Positions 6,907-14,442 of a DNA stretch of 19,634 nucleotides are shown here, one piece after another. Made by a program: the position numbers and the translations under genes. The DNA lies in contig JAMCTB010000250.1 in assembly GCA_023380955.1 (NCBI GenBank), positions 1-19,634 on the forward strand, written 5' to 3'. The stretch is from Chloroflexota bacterium. GTDB taxonomy: Bacteria > Chloroflexota > UBA6077. Position 1 is the first letter of the stretch, and the number at the start of each line of letters is the position of its first letter. The notes under the pieces are model-generated. The model was not told the origin of the DNA and searched no databases. It saw only the letters and a program-made list of their open reading frames with translations.

Positions 6907-7434
6907 GTGGGCGAGGAACTGCTGAGGGGAATCGAGGTCACCCACATCCTGGACTGTATCGCCGACCCGACGAAGATCCGGGTGGTGGCGGAGCTTTCCG
7001 ACGACGTGAGTCCGGCCATGCCCTATGTGAATGCGCTGTTGAAGAAGGCCAGCTATTCCCACGAGGCGAAGATCCTTCACTTCAACCTGGAGCACCGGAT
7101 GGTCACCCTGTACCCCAGGGTGCTCACCATGGCCAAAGCGGACGACGAGGCCGATGCCCATCGCGTGATTGGCTGGCTTCGCGACCTGATCAACGATGCC
7201 TACCGGCGGCGTGGGGAGATCGAGCCCGCTTACGAGATGCGGCTGGTCGTAAAACCCCTGGATGTCTACGCCCTGCTTCCAAAGGAGAACTGCAGGCGGT
7301 GCGGCGAGGCTACCTGCATGGCGTTCGCCTTCAGTCTTCTCCAGGGACGGGGGAGGATTGAAGAGTGTTGTCTATTGTCTGAGGAGCGCTTCAGCCGGCA
7401 CCGCGAGGCGCTGTTTAGCCTACTGGAGGGGTGA
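6907..7434 (+). CDS. Fe-S cluster-binding protein (PF04060-type C-terminal domain)
   Basis: A 175-residue soluble protein. The C-terminal part has LPKENCRRCGEATCMAFA followed by a late Cys, giving C129-x2-C132-x4-C137-x16-C154, the 4Fe-4S pattern of the small Fe-S domain also found in the CO dehydrogenase/acetyl-CoA synthase gamma subunit and Rnf/Nqr-type proteins. The N-terminal 110 residues (with YSHEAKILHFNLEHRMVTLYPRVLTMAKADDEADA) form a domain I cannot name; it may bind a ligand or another protein. GTG 6907 is the best start in this frame, with GCGAGGG upstream. The stop is 7 bases before the histidine kinase start, so it is probably co-expressed with the two-component pair and may be its redox sensing partner. 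That role is inference from position. Confidence 0.7.
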   Translation: MGEELLRGIEVTHILDCIADPTKIRVVAELSDDVSPAMPYVNALLKKASYSHEAKILHFNLEHRMVTLYPRVLTMAKADDEADAHRVIGWLRDLINDAYRRRGEIEPAYEMRLVVKPLDVYALLPKENCRRCGEATCMAFAFSLLQGRGRIEECCLLSEERFSRHREALFSLLEG

Positions 7435-7441
7435 CCGACGG

Positions 7442-8620
7442 ATGGAACCTAACGGACGAATTGAGCGTAAACCTGCATGCACTCTGCCCGTATGCGATCT
7501 AAAAAACGTTGTATGTCTGCTCTCCTGTCAGCCGCGCGACGTTGCGAGTCAACTCCCCGAGGTGCTGGATTATCTCGGTTCCTCCGTGGATGCCCTCGCT
7601 GTTGGGATCTGGTGGCCAGATGCGAGAGGGCGGTTGCGTCCGCTGCTGCATCGCCCGTCCCACTCTCGGCTGGATGCGGCGATGCAGCAGCGGCTCGCGG
7701 GGCTGGCCGGCAGCGACGAGCTCACATGGGGCCAGGACCCGAAACCCTGGCTTGCGGCGCCGATGAAGGTCGGTGGCACGCCGGTCGGCTGGTTGTGGGC
7801 TGTAACTGGATGGCGAAGCGGATTCGAGCCAGCCGAGCGCGACTTCATCACCATGGCCGGCAATCAGGTGGCTCTCGCCCTGGAGAACTCCCGACTCTAC
7901 GACGAGGTCGAGCAACTGGCAGCTCGCCGGGGCAGGCTGTTGGGCCGGGTCATCGCCGCCCAGGACGAACGGTGCCGCCACATCTCTCGGGAGCTCCACG
8001 ACGAGATCAGCCAATCCCTTGCCGCCATGGCCCTCGACCTGGAGGCTGTCCAGGTGGCAGGCAGTGCCGCTCGGGAGGCAGCGCTGGAGCGACTGAGCTC
8101 CATGCGGGACCGCATTCTCATGGCCCTGGTGGAGGTGAACCGGATCATCCTGGACCTGCGGCCCACCCTTCTGGAAGACAAGGGATTAGTGGCCGCCTTG
8201 CACTGGTACGCGGGACAGCGGCTGGAACCCCTGGGGGTTCGCGTTCACCTGCGGAGTGCGGGTATGAACGACCGGCTGCAGCCCCACGTGGAGACCACCA
8301 TGTACCGGATTGCCCAGGAAGCGGTGACCAACGTGGCCAAGCATTCCGGGGCTCACAACCTGTGGCTGACCGCGAAGAGCTCGACCCGGCATTTCACCCT
8401 TTCCATACGGGACGACGGGCATGGTTTCGATCCGCCTTTGGTTCTCTCCAGCGCGGACTCTCGGGTGGGCATAGGGCTCTTCGGTATGAAGGAGCGGGCT
8501 TCTCTGGTAGGAGGGTCAGTCGACATCCAATCGGCGATTGGCAGGGGCACCAGTGTCGTCGTTCGTGTCCCATTGGAGGCGGAGGCTGAGCTTTCAGATG
8601 ATTCGGGTCTTGCTGGCTGA
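7442..8620 (+). CDS. GAF-domain sensor histidine kinase, NarL/NreB type, with N-terminal Cys cluster
   Basis: Cytoplasmic sensor kinase of 392 residues with no membrane segment. The first 30 residues hold four cysteines (C13, C18, C25, C29). A GAF-like domain follows (about 35-160, ending AERDFITMAGNQVALALENSRLYDEVEQL). The HisKA_3 dimerisation region contains RELHDEISQSL with phosphoacceptor H186. The HATPase domain shows TMYRIAQEAVTNVAKHSGA (N box), DDGHGFD and GIGLFGMKERASLVGG. ATG 7442 is used because GGAGGGG precedes it and the longer frame would run into the Fe-S gene. It overlaps the response regulator by 23 bases. The cysteine-rich start recalls NreB, an oxygen-sensing Fe-S kinase, though the spacing differs, so an Fe-S or metal sensor is a proposal only. 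Confidence 0.9.
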   Translation: MEPNGRIERKPACTLPVCDLKNVVCLLSCQPRDVASQLPEVLDYLGSSVDALAVGIWWPDARGRLRPLLHRPSHSRLDAAMQQRLAGLAGSDELTWGQDPKPWLAAPMKVGGTPVGWLWAVTGWRSGFEPAERDFITMAGNQVALALENSRLYDEVEQLAARRGRLLGRVIAAQDERCRHISRELHDEISQSLAAMALDLEAVQVAGSAAREAALERLSSMRDRILMALVEVNRIILDLRPTLLEDKGLVAALHWYAGQRLEPLGVRVHLRSAGMNDRLQPHVETTMYRIAQEAVTNVAKHSGAHNLWLTAKSSTRHFTLSIRDDGHGFDPPLVLSSADSRVGIGLFGMKERASLVGGSVDIQSAIGRGTSVVVRVPLEAEAELSDDSGLAG

Positions 8621-9233
8621 CGATCACGCGGTACTGCGAGACAGCTTAAGGGCCTTCCTTTCCCTCTACCCGGACATCGAGGTGGTAGGAGACGCGGCCG
8701 ACGGACCTGAGACCCTGGTTCAGGTCGGGCAACTCAGGCCCGATGTCCTCGTGCTGGACATGGCGATGCCTGGCCTCGTCGGTCTGGAGGTCCTCAGGCA
8801 GGTGCGCCGGGACATTCCCGAGTGTCGGGTACTGGTGTTGACCCAGCATGAGTCGCCGGAATACGTCTTGCCGGCGTTGCAGGCCGGGGCTCGAGGCTAC
8901 CTGCTGAAGCGAGCGGGTGGGGCTGAACTGGTCCAGGCGGTGCGGGCGGTGGCAAGGGGAGAGGTCTTCTTGCACGCCGCCGTGACCCAACTGGTTGTAC
9001 GCGCGGTCCAGACGGGCGCCGGCCCAGGATCACCCCCTGCTGATGGCCGCCTATCTGCCCGCGAGCGCGAGGTCCTGGCTCTTATCGCCGAGGGCCAGAG
9101 CAATGGAGAAATAGGCAGGGCACTGGGCATCAGCGTCAAGACGGTGGACAAGCACCGCGCCAGCCTGATGGAGAAGCTAGGGATCCGGACCCGCGGGGGG
9201 CTGATCCGCTACGCCCTCCAGGGTACAAGGTAA
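8598..9233 (+). CDS. NarL/FixJ-family response regulator (REC + LuxR HTH)
   Basis: A 211-residue DNA-binding regulator. The receiver domain has the acidic pair D8-D9, phosphoacceptor D54 (LDMAMPG), T82 and K104. A LuxR-type helix-turn-helix follows (about 148-205): LSAREREVLALIAEGQSNGEIGRALGISVKTVDKHRASLMEKLGI. ATG 8598 begins the canonical MIRVLLADDH; the overlap of 23 bases with the kinase gene is typical of a coupled pair. The 259-base leader of the molybdoenzyme operon lies directly downstream and holds repeats that could be its binding sites, so it likely controls that operon in answer to the kinase/Fe-S sensor. The target is inferred from position. Confidence 0.93.
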   Translation: MIRVLLADDHAVLRDSLRAFLSLYPDIEVVGDAADGPETLVQVGQLRPDVLVLDMAMPGLVGLEVLRQVRRDIPECRVLVLTQHESPEYVLPALQAGARGYLLKRAGGAELVQAVRAVARGEVFLHAAVTQLVVRAVQTGAGPGSPPADGRLSAREREVLALIAEGQSNGEIGRALGISVKTVDKHRASLMEKLGIRTRGGLIRYALQGTR

Positions 9234-9244
9234 GCCCCCGCCAC

Positions 9245-9296
9245 TTCCCCACCAGGGTAGGATTTTCCCCACCACGTCCATGCGGACGATTCCCCA
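9245..9296 (+). promoter_or_regulatory. Three direct copies of TTCCCCA in the molybdoenzyme operon leader
   Basis: TTCCCCA occurs at 9245-9251, 9265-9271 and 9290-9296 (spacings 20 and 25 bases), just after the response regulator stop. A short hairpin CGTCC/GGACG (9275-9279/9284-9288) lies between the last two. Roughly helical spacing suggests possible regulator sites. I found no convincing -35/-10 pair here. Confidence 0.35.
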
Positions 9297-9353
9297 TCGA
9301 AAATCCCGCGTTGTGCCGATTCCCTCCGGCGACATCCCCTGTTACTGTCCAGC

Positions 9354-9375
9354 GGTGGCACGGAGTCGTGCCACC
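9354..9375 (+). promoter_or_regulatory. Inverted repeat GGTGGCAC-N6-GTGCCACC upstream of molybdoenzyme gene
   Basis: A perfect 8-bp dyad (9354-9361 with 9368-9375) separated by 6 bases, 118 bases before the start codon. It could be a dimeric operator or a leader hairpin. Nothing else in the 9234-9492 gap looks coding. Confidence 0.45.
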
Positions 9376-9492
9376 AGCGGTTTCTCGCCGCCGCCACGGG
9401 GGCGAAACTCGAAGGGGGCTCTCCCAGCCTCCGGGCCTCGCCACCCCTGGCGGCTACACCGGCCGACGTTGCCGGACACGAAGGAGTGTGCC

Positions 9493-12264
9493 ATGGGCAG
9501 AGCCATCAGTCGACGCGATTTCCTCAAGATGGGAGCGGGCGCCGCGGCGGGACTGGTCTTCCTGCGCTTCAGCGGCCTCGATCCCCTCAGCAGCCTCACT
9601 GCTCGGGCAGCCGGCCAGAACGGTCTAACCTGGAAGCCGACCATCTGCCAGATGTGCCCCAATATCTGCGGCGTGATGGTGGGCGTCAAGCAGGTGGCAG
9701 GCAAGGAGCGGGCCGTCAAGATCGACGGCAATCCCGCCCATCCCTACAACAAGGGCCGCGTCTGCGCCCGGGGCCAGGCCGGCATCCGCCGCCAGTACGG
9801 CCCGGACCGCATCAAGACCCCGCTGATCCGCGTGGCAGGCTCGAAGCGGGGCGAGTGGGCCTTCCGTAAGGCGAGCTGGGACGAAGCCCTCGACTACATC
9901 TTCGCGAAGGTGAAGGAGCACAACATCCAGCCCTACGAAATGGCCATACTGGGCGCGTCGAACATTTGACTGTTCTACAAAGCCCACCGGTTGGTGCTGG
10001 CAAAGGTTCTCCAGATCCCCAACATCGTCTCCTTCCAGGTCCAGAACTGCATGCTGGGCCAGCATTTCGGGCTAGACAGCGTGGTCGGGTCGTTCAACGC
10101 CCACGACGAGGTTGCCTCGGACTACGCTAACGCCAAGATCATCCTCTCTCTCCGGACCAACGCCTCCATTACCTCGGCCGCGGGGCGGACCCGCCGCCTC
10201 ACGGACGGCCTGCGAAACGGCGCTAAGCTGATAGTGATGGATCCCCGCAAGTCCGAGGCTGCCACCAAGGCCGACACGTGGCTGCCGGTGAAGCCCGGCA
10301 CCGACCAGGCCGTGCTGCTGGTGGTGCTGAAGGAGATCATCCAGAGGCAAACCTACGACGCCGATTTCCTGAAGAAGTACACCAACGCCCCCTTCCTCGC
10401 CATGGCCGCCCCCCAGGGCCCGATGGTGCAGATGGCCATGAAGGCCGACGAGAAGACCGGCAAGCTCGTCGAGTTCTACGTCTACGACGAGGCGCGCAAA
10501 GAGATCGTGGCGCTGCCCGGACCGGCAGGCGGCAATCTAAAAGACACCTCCGGCAACCCCGTTTCCCCTGCCCTCACGGTGCCCGACGGGCTCACCTGGC
10601 AGGGTAAACCGGTCAAGACCGCCTTCCAGTTCCTGGTGGACAGGGTCAAAGATTACACGGCCGAGTGGGCGGCCGGGATCGCCGACGTGCCGGCCGATCA
10701 GATAACCAAGATCGCCGAGGATTTCGCCACCACACGTCCGGCACTAGTGGACTCCGGCTGGTACGACGCCCGGTACATTAACTCCATCCAGACCTGGCGC
10801 ACGGCGGCCCTGATCCAGACCCTTGTTGGAGGTGTCGACAAGCCAGGTGGCTGGGTGTACACCGCCGACGTTCGGGAGCTGAACACCAACTTCTGGAAGG
10901 CGATGCGCGCGGGCGGTTCCGTGAGCATAGCCCCCGGCATGTACGGGGCCATCGGGCAGGCGGCCCTCTTCGACACACCCTCCAACTGGGCCCACGGAGT
11001 GCCGACCGTCGCCAAGGTGTGGAGCGATGCGCAGTGGGCCGCGGGCAAGGACGGCGTGGCCTTCGACATGTCCTCCTACGCGGGCTATCCCGAGTCCATG
11101 ATGGGCAAGCTCTCTTATCAGGGCAAGCCGTACCAGCTCAAGTTCGTCTTCCTCACCGCCTGCAACCCCATCCGTACGTCTTACAGCGACCAGACCTGGA
11201 AGGACGCCCTCTCCAGCCCTACGCTGCCCCTGGTGGTCTCCTACGACGTTGAGCCGCAGGACACCACCCTCTACGCCGACGTTATCCTTCCGGACTTCAC
11301 CTACATGGAGCGAAGCGACCCCCTGTACAATGCCGCCCAGTCCCTGGACCTGGCCCTGGTGGCCCGTAATCCCATCACACCCATCGTGGATGGCCGGCAC
11401 ATGCTGGACATCTACTTCGAGCTGGCCAATCGCTTCGGCAAGTACGACCAGTATATGAAGGCGATGTCGAGCTTCTTCGGCTGGGACTACGGAGCGCTCA
11501 AGACGATAGTGGACGGGGCCCGGGCCCACGGGCAGTCGCTGGCTCCGGGGCTGCGGGACATGATGATCTCCGGCGCTGCCAAGAAGATGGGAAAGCCGGT
11601 GGAGGAGCTCCAGAAGGCGTTCAACGAGCAGGGTGCGCTGCTCGAGTCCACCATGGAGGAGCAGCTGAAGGAGGCGGGGATCCCCTACGTCTACCCTGCT
11701 CCGACGCCATCCGGCCGCATCGAGCTATACAGCCTCTTCTTCGCCGGTTTCACCAAGGATCACGGCTACAAACCCAACTGGGACCCCATCGTCGCCTACA
11801 TGGAGCCCGAGTGGAAGCCGGGGATGAAGCCGGGCGATCCGCTGGCGGACGACGAGTTCTACTTCACCCACGGCCGCATCGCCACCATGAGCCACACCTC
11901 CACGGCGGACAACGACCTCCTGATGGCCCTTACCAGGGAGCAGTGGCTGCTCTACACGGGGCTCTGGATGAACCCCCAGAGGGCCGGCAAGCTGGGCATC
12001 AAGAGCGGCGATGCCGTCGAGCTTGAGAACAGCGTGACCGGTCAGAAAGCCGGGAGCACCGCCTACGTGACCGAGCTCATTCGTCCCGATACGGTGTTCA
12101 TCACCTCCTCCCTGGGGCACGAGAACCAGCAGCTGGCCACGGCGATGGGGGTTGGGACAGCGCTCAACAAGCTGGTGCCCTACAAGATGGAGCCGGTGGC
12201 CGGCGCGGCACAGACCGGGCAGTTCACCGTCAAGGTGCGCAAGACCGCCGAGGGGAGGGCGTAG
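9493..12264 (+). CDS. Molybdopterin oxidoreductase catalytic subunit (PsrA/DMSO reductase family) with in-frame TGA, candidate selenoprotein
   Basis: Exported catalytic subunit of a respiratory bis-MGD molybdoenzyme, 923 residues if the TGA at 9967-9969 (codon 159) is read through. Both sides are in one frame, and neither half makes sense alone. The N-terminus has a twin-arginine signal, SRRDFLK (6-12) followed by an Ala/Gly-rich hydrophobic stretch. A 4Fe-4S site follows: C52-x2-C55-x3-C59 and C91. C186 (VQNC) is in the usual place of the Mo ligand. Later segments (KLIVMDPRKSEAATKADTWLPVKPGTDQAVLL) are typical of the family, and the C-terminal molybdopterin-dinucleotide domain begins near 770. 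ATG 9493 has AAGGAG 6 bases upstream. Ferredoxin, NrfD and TorD genes follow as in Psr/Phs/Ttr/Arr operons. The substrate (sulfur compound, arsenate, other) is not determinable. The TGA may be selenocysteine, a nonsense mutation or a sequencing error. Confidence 0.85.
9967..10001 (+). promoter_or_regulatory. In-frame TGA with SECIS-like hairpin
   Basis: TGA (9967-9969) is followed by GCC (9982-9984) and CACC (9985-9988), loop GGTT (9989-9992), then GGTG (9993-9996), a two-base bulge CT and GGC (9999-10001). The loop begins 20 bases after the TGA; in E. coli fdhF the GGUC loop begins at 19. A G-starting apical loop at 16-37 bases is the general bacterial SECIS pattern. The 5' bulged U of the E. 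coli element is absent, and a 4-bp core can arise by chance in GC-rich sequence. Confidence 0.5.
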
Positions 12265-12267
12265 GCC

Positions 12268-12879
12268 ATGACCAGATACGGGATGGTGATAGACCTGAAC
12301 GTGTGCACCGGGTGCCGTGCCTGTCAGGCGTCCTGCACCATGGCGAACGAGACCCCCTTCTGGTCGGAGAAGTACCGTACCCACGTGGAGGACAGGACCA
12401 GCGGGACGTTTCCTCAGGTGAGCCGCTCCTTCCTGCCTCACCTGTGCATGCAGTGCGACAACGCGCCGTGCATCGCGGTCTGTCCCACGGGGGCCAGCCA
12501 CAGGACGGCAGAAGGGCTCGTGGTGATCGACGCCGAGAAGTGCATGGGCTGCAAGTACTGCATGGTGGCCTGCCCGTACCAGGCCCGCTACGTCTACGAG
12601 GCCGAGGACGTGAAGAAGGCCCAGGAAGTGTACGGGGAGGGCCCGAAGGCCGCCGCGGTGGACAAGTGCAACTTCTGCGTGGATCGGATCAAGGACGGCC
12701 TGGAGCCGGCCTGCGTGGCCACCTGCCTCGCCGGGGCTCGCATTTTCGGGGACCTGGATGACCCGAACAGCCAGGTGGCCAAGCTGGTCGCGAGCGGCAG
12801 GGCGCAGCCACTGAGGGCCGACTTGGGCACCAGGCCCAAGGTCTACTACGTGGGCACCCTATCGGGAAAGGGGGTTTAG
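12268..12879 (+). CDS. Four-cluster ferredoxin electron-transfer subunit (PsrB/DmsB-like)
   Basis: Electron-transfer subunit linking the catalytic and membrane subunits; 203 residues, normal for the family. Four cysteine groups are visible in order: CTGCRACQASC, CMQCDNAPCIAVCP, CMGCKYCMVACP and CNFC...CVATC, expected to bind four 4Fe-4S clusters. There is no signal peptide, so it would be exported with the Tat-bearing catalytic subunit, as is usual. It starts 3 bases after the catalytic stop, with an AGGGGAGGG purine tract upstream (12251-12259), and ends 4 bases before the NrfD gene. The same architecture occurs in polysulfide, thiosulfate, tetrathionate, DMSO and arsenate reductases, so it does not fix the substrate. 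Confidence 0.93.
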   Translation: MTRYGMVIDLNVCTGCRACQASCTMANETPFWSEKYRTHVEDRTSGTFPQVSRSFLPHLCMQCDNAPCIAVCPTGASHRTAEGLVVIDAEKCMGCKYCMVACPYQARYVYEAEDVKKAQEVYGEGPKAAAVDKCNFCVDRIKDGLEPACVATCLAGARIFGDLDDPNSQVAKLVASGRAQPLRADLGTRPKVYYVGTLSGKGV

Positions 12880-12883
12880 AGCA

Positions 12884-13792
12884 ATGTACGCGAAACAAGA
12901 GGTGTGGGGAACCCTGATAGCAGCCTACCTCTTCCTGGGCGGGGTTGGGGGAGCTACCGCGGCCATCGGCCTGACGGCGGACCAGTTCGTCAGTCCCAAC
13001 CGACGGATGGGAGTGATCGCTGCCCTCTCCTCCCTTGTTTTCCTGTCCGTGGGCACCGTGGTGCTCCTGGCGGACCTGCTGCAGCCGCTGAACACCATTT
13101 ACTTCTTCATGAACCCCGGCTCCTGGATCTTCTGGGGGATCATGTTCATCGTGGGGATGATGGGCTTCGAGGTCCTGTACGTACTGCCCTACCTGGAAGA
13201 CTGGCCGCTCGTGGGGCTGCTGTCCCGCGGCCTTGCCTTTCTCAAAGGCTGGCAGAAGGGAACCGCCCTGCTGGGAGCCCTGTGCGGCTTTGCCGTGACG
13301 GTCTACACCGGCTTTCTCCTGTCGGCGGCGCCGGGGATCCCCTTCTGGAACACGCTGTTGCTGCCGGCGCTGTTCACCGTCTCGGCCTTCTCGACCGGCC
13401 TCGCCTACCTGATGGTAGCGCTCACGCTGGGAGGCGGAAAGGGCGGAGGGTACGAGGTGGGCGGGCTCGGGCGCGTTGATGCCGGGGCGATCGTTCTCGA
13501 GGTGGCGGTGCTGACCACCTTCCTGGGACTCGCGTGGTACGGTGGACGGCCGGAGGCTGCCTATTCCGTTACCTCTCTGCTCGGGAACCTCGGGTTCGTA
13601 ATCGGCTTCCTGCTGCTCGGCGTGCTCGCGCCGCTGGCCCTGGAGGTGTATATCCTGGTCAAGGGCCACGCGGGGACCGCCACCATGGCTAGGGCCAACC
13701 TCTACCTGCTCTCCGGACTGCTCGTCCTGGCCGGCGGGTACCTGCTGCGCCAGTACGTGCTGTGGGCCGGATTCTACGTCAAGACATGGTGA
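12884..13792 (+). CDS. nrfD: NrfD/PsrC-family membrane anchor subunit
   Basis: Integral membrane quinol-interacting subunit of 302 residues with about eight hydrophobic helices, the NrfD/PsrC pattern. It begins MYAKQEVWGTLIAAYLFLGGVGGATAAIG, with the Gly-rich first helix typical of the family, followed by ADLLQPLNTIYFFMNPGSWIFWGIMF, the conserved loop and helix near the quinone site. It would exchange electrons between the quinone pool and the ferredoxin subunit. The gene starts 4 bases after the ferredoxin stop; its own stop is followed 5 bases later by the TorD-type chaperone start (or overlaps a possible earlier ATG at 13786). Confidence 0.9.
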   Translation: MYAKQEVWGTLIAAYLFLGGVGGATAAIGLTADQFVSPNRRMGVIAALSSLVFLSVGTVVLLADLLQPLNTIYFFMNPGSWIFWGIMFIVGMMGFEVLYVLPYLEDWPLVGLLSRGLAFLKGWQKGTALLGALCGFAVTVYTGFLLSAAPGIPFWNTLLLPALFTVSAFSTGLAYLMVALTLGGGKGGGYEVGGLGRVDAGAIVLEVAVLTTFLGLAWYGGRPEAAYSVTSLLGNLGFVIGFLLLGVLAPLALEVYILVKGHAGTATMARANLYLLSGLLVLAGGYLLRQYVLWAGFYVKTW

Positions 13793-13797
13793 GTAGC

Positions 13798-14373
13798 ATG
13801 ATTAGAGAAGACCGAATTTCGCTGTATCGTCTGCTGGCTCAAGCACTGGCCTATCCCGATGAGGGCTTCGCCGGCCGCATTCAGGAGTCGCTGAGCAGGT
13901 TGCCGCTGGAGTTGTGGAGCGATCCCGATCTGGATCTGAGCTCGCTCCTCCGGGGGCTCGCGGGGCTGACCATCCTGCCCCTGGAGCAGTTGCAGGGGGA
14001 ACACACTCGACTCTTCATCAACGCCTATCCCCACGTTCCGTGCCCCCCGTACGAGTCGGTGTACAGGGATGGAGAGTTGCTGGGACAGGCGGCGGAGGAA
14101 ATGGATGTCCTTTGCCGCCGGTGGGGGCTGTCCGTGGACGGGGAGGAGGTGGACCACGCCGGAGTGGAGTTGGAATTCACATCCTTCCTGCTGACCATCG
14201 GCAGCCCCGAGGCCATGGCAACCGCCGAACACTTCCTGGTCGAGCACTTACGATCCTGGCTGCCGCGATTTGCCGGCGATATGGTTCGGGAGAGCCGGCT
14301 GGGGTTCTACCAGGCCGTGGGGCGGCTGCTAGCGGCTGTCCTGGAGCACGGCGTCAAGGTCGCACCGGCATAG
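13798..14373 (+). CDS. TorD/DmsD-family molybdoenzyme maturation chaperone
   Basis: Cytoplasmic chaperone that binds the Tat signal or apo-form of the catalytic subunit until the molybdenum cofactor is in place. The 191 residues are mostly helical. The family signature is present: LQGEHTRLFINAYPHVPCPPYESVYRDGELLG (about 60-95), then VDHAGVELEFTSFLLTIG. ATG 13798 fits the start of similarity, with GGTGAG close upstream; ATG 13786 in frame would overlap the NrfD stop. It is the last gene of the operon; a long hairpin follows 24 bases after the stop. Confidence 0.9.
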   Translation: MIREDRISLYRLLAQALAYPDEGFAGRIQESLSRLPLELWSDPDLDLSSLLRGLAGLTILPLEQLQGEHTRLFINAYPHVPCPPYESVYRDGELLGQAAEEMDVLCRRWGLSVDGEEVDHAGVELEFTSFLLTIGSPEAMATAEHFLVEHLRSWLPRFAGDMVRESRLGFYQAVGRLLAAVLEHGVKVAPA

Positions 14374-14385
14374 ATACCGAGGCAT

Positions 14386-14437
14386 TCGCTCTTCGCGGGA
14401 AGAGGATCGCTCTTCGCGGGAAGAGCGATCCTCTTCC
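14386..14437. terminator. 18-bp perfect hairpin with tandem repeat between convergent torD-like and chemoreceptor genes
   Basis: GGAAGAGGATCGCTCTTC (14398-14415) pairs exactly with GAAGAGCGATCCTCTTCC (14420-14437) across loop GCGG. A 19-base direct repeat, TCGCTCTTCGCGGGAAGAG, occurs at 14386-14404 and 14407-14425, so alternative smaller hairpins are possible. It sits between two genes that converge and ends 5 bases before the chemoreceptor stop, so a bidirectional terminator is likely, although there is no strong U-tract on either strand. Confidence 0.7.
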
Positions 14438-14442
14438 TCATC

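Noticed and set aside
7477..8589. Alternative + frame over the histidine kinase
   Set aside because: No kinase or other motif; the frame from 7442 shows the full GAF, HisKA_3 and HATPase features.
9967..9969. Genetic code in which TGA means Trp
   Set aside because: TGA ends many intact genes here (for example the ferredoxin, chrA, CDF, tauE, arsF and kinase genes), so it is a normal stop in this genome.
9991..12264. A separate gene starting at TTG 9991 after the TGA
   Set aside because: It would lack the Tat signal, the 4Fe-4S site and a ribosome site; the frame is continuous with 9493-9966, so one gene with an internal TGA is the simpler reading.
9493..14373. Assignment as an arsenate reductase (arrA) because of the arsenic genes nearby
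   Set aside because: The residues around the probable Mo ligand (VQNCMLGQ) do not show the pattern I associate with ArrA, and the operon layout is shared by several reductases; proximity alone is not enough.
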